DNA of 22,463 nucleotides from a virus, in the IMG/VR virus record IMGVR_UViG_3300046809_000137, positions 1 through 22,463 of that record; one strand, written 5' to 3'. The position numbers and the translations under genes were made by a program. Shown here one piece after another: positions 13,872-21,134 of this stretch. Positions within the stretch are counted from its first letter, which is position 1; each line of letters starts with the position of its first letter. The notes under the pieces were generated by a model that was given only the letters and a program-made list of their open reading frames with translations, was not told the origin of the DNA and searched no databases.

Positions 13872-14225
13872 CTACTCCTCGACAGAGGCAGGCTTGCGGG
13901 CGGCCGTCTTCTTCGCCGCGGTCTTCTTCGCTGCAGGCTTCGCCTCGGGCTCGGCGGGCGGCGCGTCCGGGTCGATCTCAGAGATCTCCGGGTTCATGTC
14001 CGGCTCGACCGGCGATTCCGGGTCGTCGTCGACCGGCGGTTCCGGGTCGGTGTCGTCGGGCGCCGAATCGTCCTCAGCGTCCGGCAGTACGAGGGTGAAC
14101 CCGCCGTCGGGGATGGCGAGGAGTTCCTCAGCCTCCTCGTGCGGCATGTCGACGACTGCGCCGTCTTCGTCCCAGGCGTGACCGAACGAGTCGCTGCCCG
14201 CCCGGTCCTTGCGGATGAGCGGCAT
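13872..14225 (-). CDS. Small protein with acidic middle and histone-like Lys/Ala tail
   Basis: A 117-residue protein between capsid and connector genes. It has three parts: a folded-looking start (about 1-48: KDRAGSDSFGHAWDEDGAVVDM, EEAEELLAIPDGGF), a strongly acidic Pro/Asp/Glu middle (about 50-88), and a basic tail made of AAKKTA-type repeats (about 96-114) like histone H1 or HU tails. ATG at 14225 has AAAGGAG seven bases upstream. The tail could touch DNA inside or at the neck of the head, while the acidic part could mask it before assembly; both are inference. No enzyme motif is visible. Head-tail completion or head-interior protein are the main options. Confidence 0.7.
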   Translation of the reverse strand: MPLIRKDRAGSDSFGHAWDEDGAVVDMPHEEAEELLAIPDGGFTLVLPDAEDDSAPDDTDPEPPVDDDPESPVEPDMNPEISEIDPDAPPAEPEAKPAAKKTAAKKTAARKPASVEE

Positions 14226-14249
14226 GAGCGCGCTCCTTTCGGCGTTGGG

Positions 14250-14284
14250 ACGGTGGCGCGCAGCCGTGTGCCGCGCGCCACCGT
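14250..14284 (-). terminator. Strong hairpin behind the major capsid gene
   Basis: A perfect 12-bp stem (14250-14261 with 14273-14284, ACGGTGGCGCGC / GCGCGCCACCGT) with an 11-base loop, five bases after the capsid stop and 24 bases before the next start. On the transcribed strand it is followed by CCCAACG, not a U-tract, so read-through is likely and a role in mRNA stability is possible. Confidence 0.6.
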
Positions 14285-14289
14285 GGGAG

Positions 14290-15666
14290 TCAGCTCGTCA
14301 GCGACGAGGAGACGCGGCTGATCCGGCCCGTGTACTTCGGCGCCCGCACCGCGAGCGCGCAGTCCGAGACGATCGCGTAGGGCATCTGGTCCGGGGCGGA
14401 CGTCGTCGGATACACATCCAAGGGCTCCAGCTCTCGGACGTAGGGCCGCAGCAGGAACTGGGGGTCGCGGGCGATGAGGTAGATGTTCTCCGACCCCGCC
14501 GCCTGCGGCTTCATGGCCGCATTGGTGCCCACGTAGGCGGCCGGGATGTTGGCGGGAACGGTGGAGCCGTTCTTCGGGGTGAGCTTCGCGCCGTCGTCGA
14601 GGATCGACGTCGTGAGGATCGGCGTGACACCGTCCGCAGCGATACCGACGGTGGCGTCGACGTAGCCGAGGAACGTCTCCGCAGTCGTCGCCGTGGACCG
14701 GAACACCTTGTACAGGTTCGGCTGCGCGCCGTCGTAGCCGCCCGGCGTCGAGAACGACAGGGTGACCGTCGACGTGGCGCCCGTGGTGGTCTGGGAGACC
14801 TCGACGGACGGCAGGATCTCGCCCTGGCGGGCGATGACCGGCGCGATCTGGTAGTAGTACGTGGCCGCGGCCAGAGTGCCGCCGGTGGTGGCGGTCGCCG
14901 TGGTGACCGCACCCATCTGGTAGGACCGCGCCGACAGGAACGAGCTGGTCACCATCGGGATACCCCGGTAGGCCTGCACGTTGAGACCCGCGGCGACCTC
15001 GGTGGGGCTGAGGTAGCGCTGGTTGGCGATGGCGAGCTGCGCGATGCGCGACTCGGCGGTGGAGGACATGACGAACATCCAGCCCGGACCGTTGATCTTC
15101 ATGGCGGCCTGCTGCTCCACCATGTCGATGAGCTTGTCGAGCCAGCCCAGCGACAGCGAGGCGTTCGCGGCGTCGGCCGCGTTCTGGGTGCCGCCGGAGA
15201 ACGTGGACACGAGGCTGTCGAGGCCGTCGAACTGCGGGTAGCCGCCCAGCGACGTGGACCCGGAGTTGCCCCACAGGACGGCGTTCTCGATGTCCCAGTA
15301 CAGGCCCTGGATGGAGCCCTCGATCTCCTGCGCCCGCAGGTCCCCGGCAAGTCCGCGGGTGACGGCCTGCGCGTAGCCGGTGACGGCGCCGACGGACTGC
15401 AGGTTGCGGATCGTGAACTGGTTCTGCACGTAGGTCGAGTTGGTGACCGGGCGGGCCCCGCCGTCGGACACGAAGCCGCCTGCCGCGCGGGCGGTGCGCT
15501 GGTTGAAGTAGTAGACGTTGGAGTCCCACTTGCGGGTGGGGATGGCCCGCACGAGGGGGGCGTAGCGCCGCTGGTACTCCAGCAGCATCGGGTCGACGAT
15601 GGTCGGGGTGAGGGCGGCTGCGCCTGCGGCGGTCAGCGCCTCGCGGAGTTCGGCCTGGCTGGGCAT
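14290..15666 (-). CDS. Major capsid protein (HK97-type) with inserted Ig/FN3-like domain
   Basis: A 458-residue protein following the protease/scaffold gene. Residues 1-250 fit the HK97-like shell protein: an N-terminal helical arm, the P-domain helix region (DKLIDMVEQQAAMKINGPGWMFVMSS) and the IANQRYLSP-AYRGIPMVTSSFL strands. Residues 253-362 form a separate beta domain (TYYYQIAPVIARQGE, TVTLSFSTPGG, NLYKVFRST, TFLGYVDATVG) that looks like an FN3/Ig-type decoration on the capsid surface. The chain then returns to the core (IYLIARDPQFLLRPYVRELEPLDV, LAVRAPKYTGRISRV). ATG at 15666 has GGAAGG seven bases upstream; the open frame reaches 15738 but lacks a ribosome site and includes the upstream hairpin. 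No separate decoration protein is obvious downstream. Confidence 0.92.
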   Translation of the reverse strand: MPSQAELREALTAAGAAALTPTIVDPMLLEYQRRYAPLVRAIPTRKWDSNVYYFNQRTARAAGGFVSDGGARPVTNSTYVQNQFTIRNLQSVGAVTGYAQAVTRGLAGDLRAQEIEGSIQGLYWDIENAVLWGNSGSTSLGGYPQFDGLDSLVSTFSGGTQNAADAANASLSLGWLDKLIDMVEQQAAMKINGPGWMFVMSSTAESRIAQLAIANQRYLSPTEVAAGLNVQAYRGIPMVTSSFLSARSYQMGAVTTATATTGGTLAAATYYYQIAPVIARQGEILPSVEVSQTTTGATSTVTLSFSTPGGYDGAQPNLYKVFRSTATTAETFLGYVDATVGIAADGVTPILTTSILDDGAKLTPKNGSTVPANIPAAYVGTNAAMKPQAAGSENIYLIARDPQFLLRPYVRELEPLDVYPTTSAPDQMPYAIVSDCALAVRAPKYTGRISRVSSSLTS

Positions 15667-15700
15667 GGTGTTGCCTTCCGGCAGTGGTGGGTATGGCGAA

Positions 15701-15727
15701 GCCCCGCGCACGGGGTGCGGGCGGGGC
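15701..15727 (-). terminator. Terminator-like hairpin before the major capsid gene
   Basis: On the transcribed strand GCCCCGC (15727-15721) pairs with GCGGGGC (15707-15701) over a 13-base loop and is followed by TTCGCC. It lies in the 127-base gap between the protease/scaffold and capsid genes. The rest of the gap holds only the capsid ribosome site; I see no convincing promoter. Confidence 0.4.
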
Positions 15728-15793
15728 GGCGTGACCATCTCTGCCGAGCGGCACCAGCAGACGGCTGGCGGTCAGGTGGGGCGGGGCTGCGCG

Positions 15794-16255
15794 TCAGGCA
15801 CGGTCTCCGAGAATGGCGCTCACGGTCGCCGGGGAGACGTGCGTGCGGAACTCCTCGTCGGTGTACTCGTGGAGCGGCTTCGCGGGCCAGCCCTCAGGGA
15901 GGCCCGCACCGGCGACCGGCGCAGTGTGCTCGGTGACCGGGGCGACGAGACCCTTGCGGGCCGGCCCGCCGGTCGCTTCGACGTGCTCCTGCACGGCCTT
16001 CGGCAGGGCGGCGGCGAGACCTTCGGAGACGAGGCGGCTGATGCGCTGCTCTTCGGTCTCGGCCACCTCCGCCGCAGCCGGGGCCGCGGCCTCGACGACG
16101 GTGTCGGCCGCCGGAGCGGACTCGGTGGTGGGTGCCGGAACGGCGGCCGGGGTGACGGCGGCGAGGAGCTGCTTGAACTGGTCGTCGGTCAGGTGGACCC
16201 CACCAGCGGCGGGGGCGGCGGCCGTGTCGGCTGCCGGGGTGGTGGACTCCGCCAT
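15794..16255 (-). CDS. Possible separate scaffolding protein from an internal in-frame start
   Basis: Inside the protease gene, and in the same frame, ATG at 16255 is preceded by AGGAAGAGGAG (16262-16272) with a gap of about six bases, one of the best ribosome sites in the window. It would give a 153-residue protein, MAESTTPAAD..., made of the acidic, Ala/Glu-rich scaffold end with two helical pieces. This copies the lambda C/Nu3 plan, where a scaffold is made from an internal start in the protease gene. The exact start is clear in sequence, but whether it is used is inference. Confidence 0.5.
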   Translation of the reverse strand: MAESTTPAADTAAAPAAGGVHLTDDQFKQLLAAVTPAAVPAPTTESAPAADTVVEAAAPAAAEVAETEEQRISRLVSEGLAAALPKAVQEHVEATGGPARKGLVAPVTEHTAPVAGAGLPEGWPAKPLHEYTDEEFRTHVSPATVSAILGDRA

Positions 16256-17626
16256 GGCGGGCTCCTCTTCCTGGGTGGGGGTTTCGGCGACCGGTGAATC
16301 CGGCGCCGGAGTCTGGGTGCCGCCGTCGGCCAATCCAGCGGCAACAGCCGAACCGCTCTCGGCGAGTTGCACAGTCGGCGACTCAACGGCGGTCTCCATC
16401 GCGTCGTCGTCCTCGCCCATGCAGTGCACGCACTGGCCCTCGGCGCACTCGCACGGGCAGGCGCCAGGCGTCTCGGGGATCGCGCAGCCGCAGTCGCACG
16501 GGCACGGGGCGCCCGCGGCGGTCGCCGGTTCGTCGCCGTCCGGCGAACCCGGGGTGTCGACGTCGCCGTCCATGTCCGGGTCGATGTTCGCCAGGGTCTG
16601 GGCGGCACCGGCCATCGCAGCGCGGCCGACGGCGTCGAGGTCGTGGGGGTCGAGCGAGTACGAGGAGACGGTGACCGTGGTCGGCCCGTTCGTCAGCGAC
16701 ACGTACAGGTTTCCGGCATCACCGGAGTCCATGCCCCAGCACTCGGCGAGAGCCTCGGTCACCTGGATGGCGGGCTCGATCAGCCAGCCCTCTTGGGTGT
16801 CGACCGTGACGCCGAACTTCTTCAGGGCCTTGACGATGCGCTGCTTGATCCGCTTGAGCTGGGCGGAAGTGTAGTCGCGGGCGTTATCGGCCTGCCCGAT
16901 GTACGCCCATGCGGCTTTCGCCTTGGCCTTACTGGAGATGTCGTAGCGCTGCTTCTTGTCGGACTGGTAGCCCGGGTCGGCGTAGGCGGTGCTGTCTCCG
17001 GATAGGCCTGAGCCGCGCTTCGACACGGCCGGAGTGTCGGCCTCGGTCGTGGTGGTCACCAGCGCCTCCTGTACTGACTCATGGATCAGCACCCGTCCGT
17101 CGGATGCCGTCTCCGCCGGGGCGCTGGCGGCCTCCGCGGGGGTGAATGTGTCGACCTGAGCGCCGGGCACGCCGGGCTTCCTCGTGAAATCAAGCCCATC
17201 GAGTTCCAAGTCGTCACTGGTCTCAACGGGCGAGCCGTCTGGTCCCGGCTCCCGCCGCACCTTTCCCACCCACGCCCCGCGGATCGACACTCCGCGCAGG
17301 AACGGCGGCCCGTCGGTGTCGTCGACGAGAGCGGCGATCGTCTGGCCCGCCACCGTATTCACCAGGTCCGCGGTGTACTTCGCCGATCCGTCCTCCGCGA
17401 GGGTGACCGACGTGAGTCGACCGGCGATCTGCGTGGAATCGTCGTCGGCTGCATGGTGGGTGAGCATCGCCAGGGGCATCGAGCCCTCGTCGATGCGCTC
17501 TCGGGCCCGCTGTACGGCCTTCGCGATGTTCTCGACGGTGTAGAGGCGCCGGTTGCGGCTGATGCCGGGTACGAGCGCGGTCCCGGAGATGGTGCCGATC
17601 CGGCGCCCCATGATGCGTGCGGCCAC
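15794..17626 (-). CDS. Capsid maturation protease fused to scaffold, with Cys-rich insert
   Basis: A 610-residue protein just before the capsid gene. Residues 1-160 look like a prohead protease: SRNRRLYTVENI, then LTHHAADDD (H57/H58 as likely base) and FLRGVSIRG (S113 as likely nucleophile), the pattern of the S78/S80-type herpes-protease fold. About 213-275 is a compact basic helical domain (YADPGYQSDKKQRYDI ... QLKRIKQRIVKALKKFGV) common in actinophage proteases. Residues 375-402 hold nine Cys, 403-457 are disordered, and 458-610 form an acidic Ala/Glu scaffold-like end (DDQFKQLLAAV, EEQRISRLVSEGLAAALPKAV). GTG at 17626 has GGAAGG six bases upstream; the longer frame to 17998 overlaps the preceding gene. 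It should guide shell assembly, then cut scaffold and capsid termini. Confidence 0.8.
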   Translation of the reverse strand: MAARIMGRRIGTISGTALVPGISRNRRLYTVENIAKAVQRARERIDEGSMPLAMLTHHAADDDSTQIAGRLTSVTLAEDGSAKYTADLVNTVAGQTIAALVDDTDGPPFLRGVSIRGAWVGKVRREPGPDGSPVETSDDLELDGLDFTRKPGVPGAQVDTFTPAEAASAPAETASDGRVLIHESVQEALVTTTTEADTPAVSKRGSGLSGDSTAYADPGYQSDKKQRYDISSKAKAKAAWAYIGQADNARDYTSAQLKRIKQRIVKALKKFGVTVDTQEGWLIEPAIQVTEALAECWGMDSGDAGNLYVSLTNGPTTVTVSSYSLDPHDLDAVGRAAMAGAAQTLANIDPDMDGDVDTPGSPDGDEPATAAGAPCPCDCGCAIPETPGACPCECAEGQCVHCMGEDDDAMETAVESPTVQLAESGSAVAAGLADGGTQTPAPDSPVAETPTQEEEPAMAESTTPAADTAAAPAAGGVHLTDDQFKQLLAAVTPAAVPAPTTESAPAADTVVEAAAPAAAEVAETEEQRISRLVSEGLAAALPKAVQEHVEATGGPARKGLVAPVTEHTAPVAGAGLPEGWPAKPLHEYTDEEFRTHVSPATVSAILGDRA

Positions 17627-17631
17627 TGCGG

Positions 17632-18027
17632 TCACCTTCCGATCAGCGCGATGGATGCCTGCGGGTAGACCGGGTTGGTGCCGCCGAGGGTCCAGGTGAC
17701 GCGGCCCAGGTTCGGGAGGACCATGGCCGCCGTGCTGGGCATGTGGAGTCCGGCGAACGCGGAGGCACGCCCGGCCGATGTGGTCATCTGTGTGATCTTC
17801 GCGATGGCCGGATACCAGTTGCCGTCGGGGTCCTGCACGTCGAGTCCGACGTCGAGCGTGGGGGTCGTGCCGGTCGGCGTACCGACAACTGCGACGGCGA
17901 GCCACACATCGCTGATGTCGGTCAGGCTGATGACCGGGCCGTTCGTTGTGGCGGCGCCGGACAGGGTGGGCGGCGTGCCGGATGGGGTCAGGTTCCACAA
18001 GACCCGGGCCGGGCGGTAGATGCTCAT
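17632..18027 (-). CDS. Small beta-rich head protein (hypothetical)
   Basis: A 131-residue protein between the MuF-type gene and the protease. ATG at 18027 has TGGAG six bases upstream, and its TGA overlaps the ribosome site of the protease gene. The pattern of strands (GPVISLTDISDVWLAVAV, PTLDVGLDVQDPDGNWYP, MVLPNLGRVTWTL, YPQASIALIG) indicates a beta sandwich of about 120 residues with no membrane segment. The 'vqD.dG.wy..i......s' piece recurs in small virion proteins of actinophages in my experience, but no function is tied to it. It could be a head decoration or minor head protein. The family is not named here because I cannot confirm one. Confidence 0.7.
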   Translation of the reverse strand: MSIYRPARVLWNLTPSGTPPTLSGAATTNGPVISLTDISDVWLAVAVVGTPTGTTPTLDVGLDVQDPDGNWYPAIAKITQMTTSAGRASAFAGLHMPSTAAMVLPNLGRVTWTLGGTNPVYPQASIALIGR

Positions 18028-18040
18028 CGGGGTCTCCAGG

Positions 18041-19501
18041 TCATGTGAACCAGGCGGCGAAGTGGCCGAGGTCGACGGATGCGGATACGAAGCACCGGCA
18101 TCGCGGGTGCGCGGGCCACTCCGGCAGGTCGCCGGGCGCCCACGGATTTCCGGCTTCGTTGGCCTCGCAAGCCGGACAGACGCGGCCGTCGCCGACTGAC
18201 AGCCAGTCGCAGGTCAGTACGCCTTCGGACTGGTACAGGGCGAGCGCTCCCCCGGCGGCTGCGCTGGTGATGGCCCAGTCGGTGATGAAGCCGACGTCGT
18301 CGTCCGGATCGTCTTCGTCGGGGGTGAGAGCGTCTTCGGCGGCGTCGGTCATGGTGTCGCGGTCGTCGCCACGGTCGGCGCTCTGCTGAAGGATCCGGGC
18401 GAGCGAGGCTTCTGCTCGCCGGATGAGGCGGGTGAGCCATGTGTCCACGGCTGCGCCTGCGTCGTCGAGGCGTTGCACGTCCTGGTAGGCGTCGGCGAAG
18501 GCGGCGTTCCAGTCGAGGCCTGCGCGTCCTGCCTGCTCGGCGGCGACGGCCACAGCGTTGACCATGCCCTCGGCGTGGCCTGCATTGAGGGCGTCCCGGA
18601 GTGCGGCGCGGAGGGTGTGCCATGCGGGGAGGTTGGGGAGCGCGGCGAGCATGGCGGTTGCGGCCAGGGCTGCGGCGGTCTTCTGATCGTCGCTGTTGGC
18701 TTCGGTGAGTCCGACGCTGCGGCGGAAACTGTCGACGGTGGCGGTGATCGCGTCGCGGTCGACGAGTTGCCGCCAGGCGTCGGCGACGATCCGGGTGTGC
18801 TCGCGCAGTTTCTCCTCGCGGCGCCGGAAGAGGAGCGCCCACATCCCTTCGAGCTTGCCGAGGTCAACGGCGACTTCGAGGATGCGCGGATCGTCGGCAT
18901 ACTCGATCGCGGTCTGGACGGCGGCGGTGCTCGCGGCCTTCACTCGTTCCGTGAGCGGGCCTCCCGAGGCGGCCCACCCGGCAGCGAACGCCTCCCGCGC
19001 CGGGGCCGCGATGGGATGTTCCAGTGGGCTGTCGGTGCGGTCGGCGCCGTGGACTGCGGCCAGCGCGGCGAATTCCACCGGGGTAGCTTCGAGGCGGTCG
19101 AGAGGTGACGGCTCGTCGGCGGCGATGTAGGTCACGGTCATGTGGGCGCAATAGCCGTGGTCTCGCGGGATCTGGATGCCTCGTTCGGCGAGTGCGTCCA
19201 GGGTGTCGCGCCGCAGGTCTTCGAGGTCGGACGAGTCGATGAGAGCGACGATGACGTCCTTGTCACCGCCGGTGAAGCGAGCCAGTCCGGAGATCTGCGC
19301 CTTGACCGGCTTGCGGGCCGCCAGCTCTGCGACGACCTCGCGGAACTCGTCGCCATCAATGTCGTCCGCATCACCGAGGTAGACGACCGTGACGTGCATT
19401 TCGTCGGGCGGGAGGCCGCCTTCGACTGCCAGCTTCTCGGCGACTTCGGGCGGCGGATAGAGGGCGATCATGCAGCCGTCGGAGTAGTCCGGGGATGTCA
19501 C
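18041..19501 (-). CDS. MuF-type minor head protein fused to an N-terminal 2H phosphoesterase
   Basis: A 486-residue protein from GTG 19501, which has AGGGGG five bases upstream (a GTG two codons earlier at 19507 is possible). Residues 1-135 carry both signatures of the 2H/2'-5' RNA ligase superfamily: HVTVVYLG (H36, T38) and HMTVTYIA (H120, T122), about 84 residues apart, with the usual ferredoxin-like strand pattern between. Residues about 165-410 are helical MuF-like, ending in a Cys/His cluster CDWLSVGDGRVCPACEAN ... HPRCRC that is typical of the MuF C-terminus. MuF proteins bind the portal inside the head and are often ejected with the DNA. The 2H part could therefore act in the infected cell, on 2',3'-cyclic or 2'-5'-linked nucleotides. 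The substrate is not known. Confidence 0.8.
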   Translation of the reverse strand: MTSPDYSDGCMIALYPPPEVAEKLAVEGGLPPDEMHVTVVYLGDADDIDGDEFREVVAELAARKPVKAQISGLARFTGGDKDVIVALIDSSDLEDLRRDTLDALAERGIQIPRDHGYCAHMTVTYIAADEPSPLDRLEATPVEFAALAAVHGADRTDSPLEHPIAAPAREAFAAGWAASGGPLTERVKAASTAAVQTAIEYADDPRILEVAVDLGKLEGMWALLFRRREEKLREHTRIVADAWRQLVDRDAITATVDSFRRSVGLTEANSDDQKTAAALAATAMLAALPNLPAWHTLRAALRDALNAGHAEGMVNAVAVAAEQAGRAGLDWNAAFADAYQDVQRLDDAGAAVDTWLTRLIRRAEASLARILQQSADRGDDRDTMTDAAEDALTPDEDDPDDDVGFITDWAITSAAAGGALALYQSEGVLTCDWLSVGDGRVCPACEANEAGNPWAPGDLPEWPAHPRCRCFVSASVDLGHFAAWFT

Positions 19502-19516
19502 GGCCACCCCCTACCG

Positions 19517-19606
19517 TCAGCCGACTCGCTTCTTGATGAGCGGGAGGACGTCCTTTGCCCGCAGCGGGTGCGGGGGTTCCGGTGGCGGTTCAGGCGGCGT
19601 GCTCAT
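19517..19606 (-). CDS. 29-residue ORF overlapping the portal gene end
   Basis: ATG at 19606 is preceded by GGGAGGTGG with five bases to the start, an excellent ribosome site, and the frame ends with TGA at 19519-19517, filling the gap before the MuF-type gene. It overlaps the portal end by 17 bases. The peptide (MSTPPEPPPEPPHPL, then RAKDVLPLIKKRVG) has a Pro-rich start and a short basic helix. It could be a small head peptide, or a ribosome feeder for the next gene. No known family. Confidence 0.5.
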   Translation of the reverse strand: MSTPPEPPPEPPHPLRAKDVLPLIKKRVG

Positions 19607-21134
19607 CGACACCACCTCCCGGCAGTGATTCGAGCGCCTCACACAGGCGGCGCCGGTACAGGTCGCGGGCGGACTCGCGGGGTGGGTCGGCGCCCGGCGG
19701 CGGCTGACCTGCGGCCACCGCCTGCAACTGGGGCGGAACTGGGACCGGTTCCGGCTTCTGGACCGTTACCGGTTCGCCGTGTGCCGGGTCGGCCGGTTCC
19801 AAGGCGGTGCCACGCAGCTTGTTGGCGATGTTCGCCTTGCTCGCAGCGTCCATGTCCGCCCACTTGACCAGGTTTTCCCGGTCCACGAGCACGGCCTGGT
19901 CGCCACCGTCGACGGCAGGTTCGCCAATGTCGGCGCGGTAGCGGTCGAGCGTCCAGGAGCCGTTACGGAGCCGTGTGTCGCGGATCTTCTCGACGGTCTC
20001 ACTGTCGCGCATGTCGACATCACGGAACTTCAGCTTCCAGCCCTCGACGCCGAACCCGTTCTTCGCCAGGTGGAAGTTGAGGGCTTCCAGGACCAGTTCG
20101 GCGAGCGGCTGGCAGGTGTTGAGCATGAAGGTGCGGTCCTGCGCCTCACCCGTTCCGCCACCCAAGTTGCCGCTTTCGATGATGCCGACCTTCGACGGGG
20201 GCACACCGTAGGAGGCGATGATCTCGTCGCGCTTCTGGTTGAGGAACGCCAGGTAGTCCATGGTGCGGGACTGCGACAGCTCATCGACTGTCGCGCCGCC
20301 CTTGGTGTTGATCGGGTTGCCGATGTTGCGGGGTCCGATGTTGCGCTGTTGATACTGCGCGTTCCACCGGTTGATGTCCCCCGGCGAGGCCCCGGCCGGG
20401 TGGTCCACGTGCAGGACCGGCGGGCAGCCCTTCCGGAAGATCTCCTTCGACGTAGCAGCCGAGAAAAGCCACGACACGATCGGCAGCATCGCGGCCTGCG
20501 TCGGGCTGACACCGAACACCCCGGAGCGCGGCGAATCCAGCGAGATGTGGATGACGTCGCGCGGCTCGAACGTGGCCCGCTGGCCCAGCTCGGTCACCTG
20601 CACATAGCTGGTGATCGTGCCGTGCTCGTCGGCGATCGGCAGCATCGACGGGCAGTCCAGCGAATACAGGGCCACCGGCTGCTTACCGACCCACACCACC
20701 TCAATGAACGCGTCACCGAAGACGAGGAGGTCGGTGATGACGCCGCGGAGGATCTGCCGGATGTTCTCCCGCGGATTGCAGTAGCCGATCATCCGCTCCA
20801 GCAGCAGCACCTGCTGCGGCTTGTCCGGCTGCTCGTCGTCGCCTTCACCGTCATCGGTATCCCAGTCGGTGACGAGACCGCCCGCGGTGATGGTGCGGGA
20901 GATGGCGTTGACGGACGCCCACGACCAGGGGCAGGCGAGATAGGCCTCGTAGAGCTGGTTGAGCGTCGAGCGGCGGTCGGACTGGGTGGCCGCGCCGATG
21001 CCCTGGTTGGATTCGGTGAGGCCGCCGGGGCTGATGCCGTACTCGTAGCCCGCACGTTCCGGAAGCTTCGCCGGGGCGGTCTCCAGTACTTCGTCGCTGG
21101 AGCGCAGGCCGTTCCACCAGGTGCGCAGACTCAT
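19590..21134 (-). CDS. Portal protein
   Basis: A 514-residue protein next to the large terminase, overlapping it by four bases (ATGA), in the standard terminase-portal order. It forms the dodecameric ring through which DNA enters and leaves the head. Seen: LNQLYEAYLACPWSWASVNAIS near the start (clip/stem entry), the FIEVVWVGKQPVALYSLD strand, the ASYGVPPSKVGIIESGN ... AQDRTFMLNTCQPLAELVLEALN region of HK97-type portals, and a long polar, Pro-rich C-terminus (about 445-514) probably disordered. The ATG at 21134 has GGTGGAAG upstream. Size and motif order fit the Phage_portal family. Confidence 0.92.
   Translation of the reverse strand: MSLRTWWNGLRSSDEVLETAPAKLPERAGYEYGISPGGLTESNQGIGAATQSDRRSTLNQLYEAYLACPWSWASVNAISRTITAGGLVTDWDTDDGEGDDEQPDKPQQVLLLERMIGYCNPRENIRQILRGVITDLLVFGDAFIEVVWVGKQPVALYSLDCPSMLPIADEHGTITSYVQVTELGQRATFEPRDVIHISLDSPRSGVFGVSPTQAAMLPIVSWLFSAATSKEIFRKGCPPVLHVDHPAGASPGDINRWNAQYQQRNIGPRNIGNPINTKGGATVDELSQSRTMDYLAFLNQKRDEIIASYGVPPSKVGIIESGNLGGGTGEAQDRTFMLNTCQPLAELVLEALNFHLAKNGFGVEGWKLKFRDVDMRDSETVEKIRDTRLRNGSWTLDRYRADIGEPAVDGGDQAVLVDRENLVKWADMDAASKANIANKLRGTALEPADPAHGEPVTVQKPEPVPVPPQLQAVAAGQPPPGADPPRESARDLYRRRLCEALESLPGGGVDEHAA

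Noticed and set aside
15667-15738. Longer capsid start at 15738
   Set aside because: The extension is Pro-rich, crosses a hairpin and lacks a ribosome site, while ATG 15666 has GGAAGG at good spacing.
14209-15936. 575-codon open frame on the plus strand across the capsid gene
   Set aside because: Antisense shadow of the capsid gene with Arg/Gly-rich composition, no ribosome site and no recognisable domain.
17627-17998. Longer protease start at 17998
   Set aside because: It would overlap almost all of the 131-residue gene, which has its own ribosome site, and the extension is Arg/His-rich shadow sequence.
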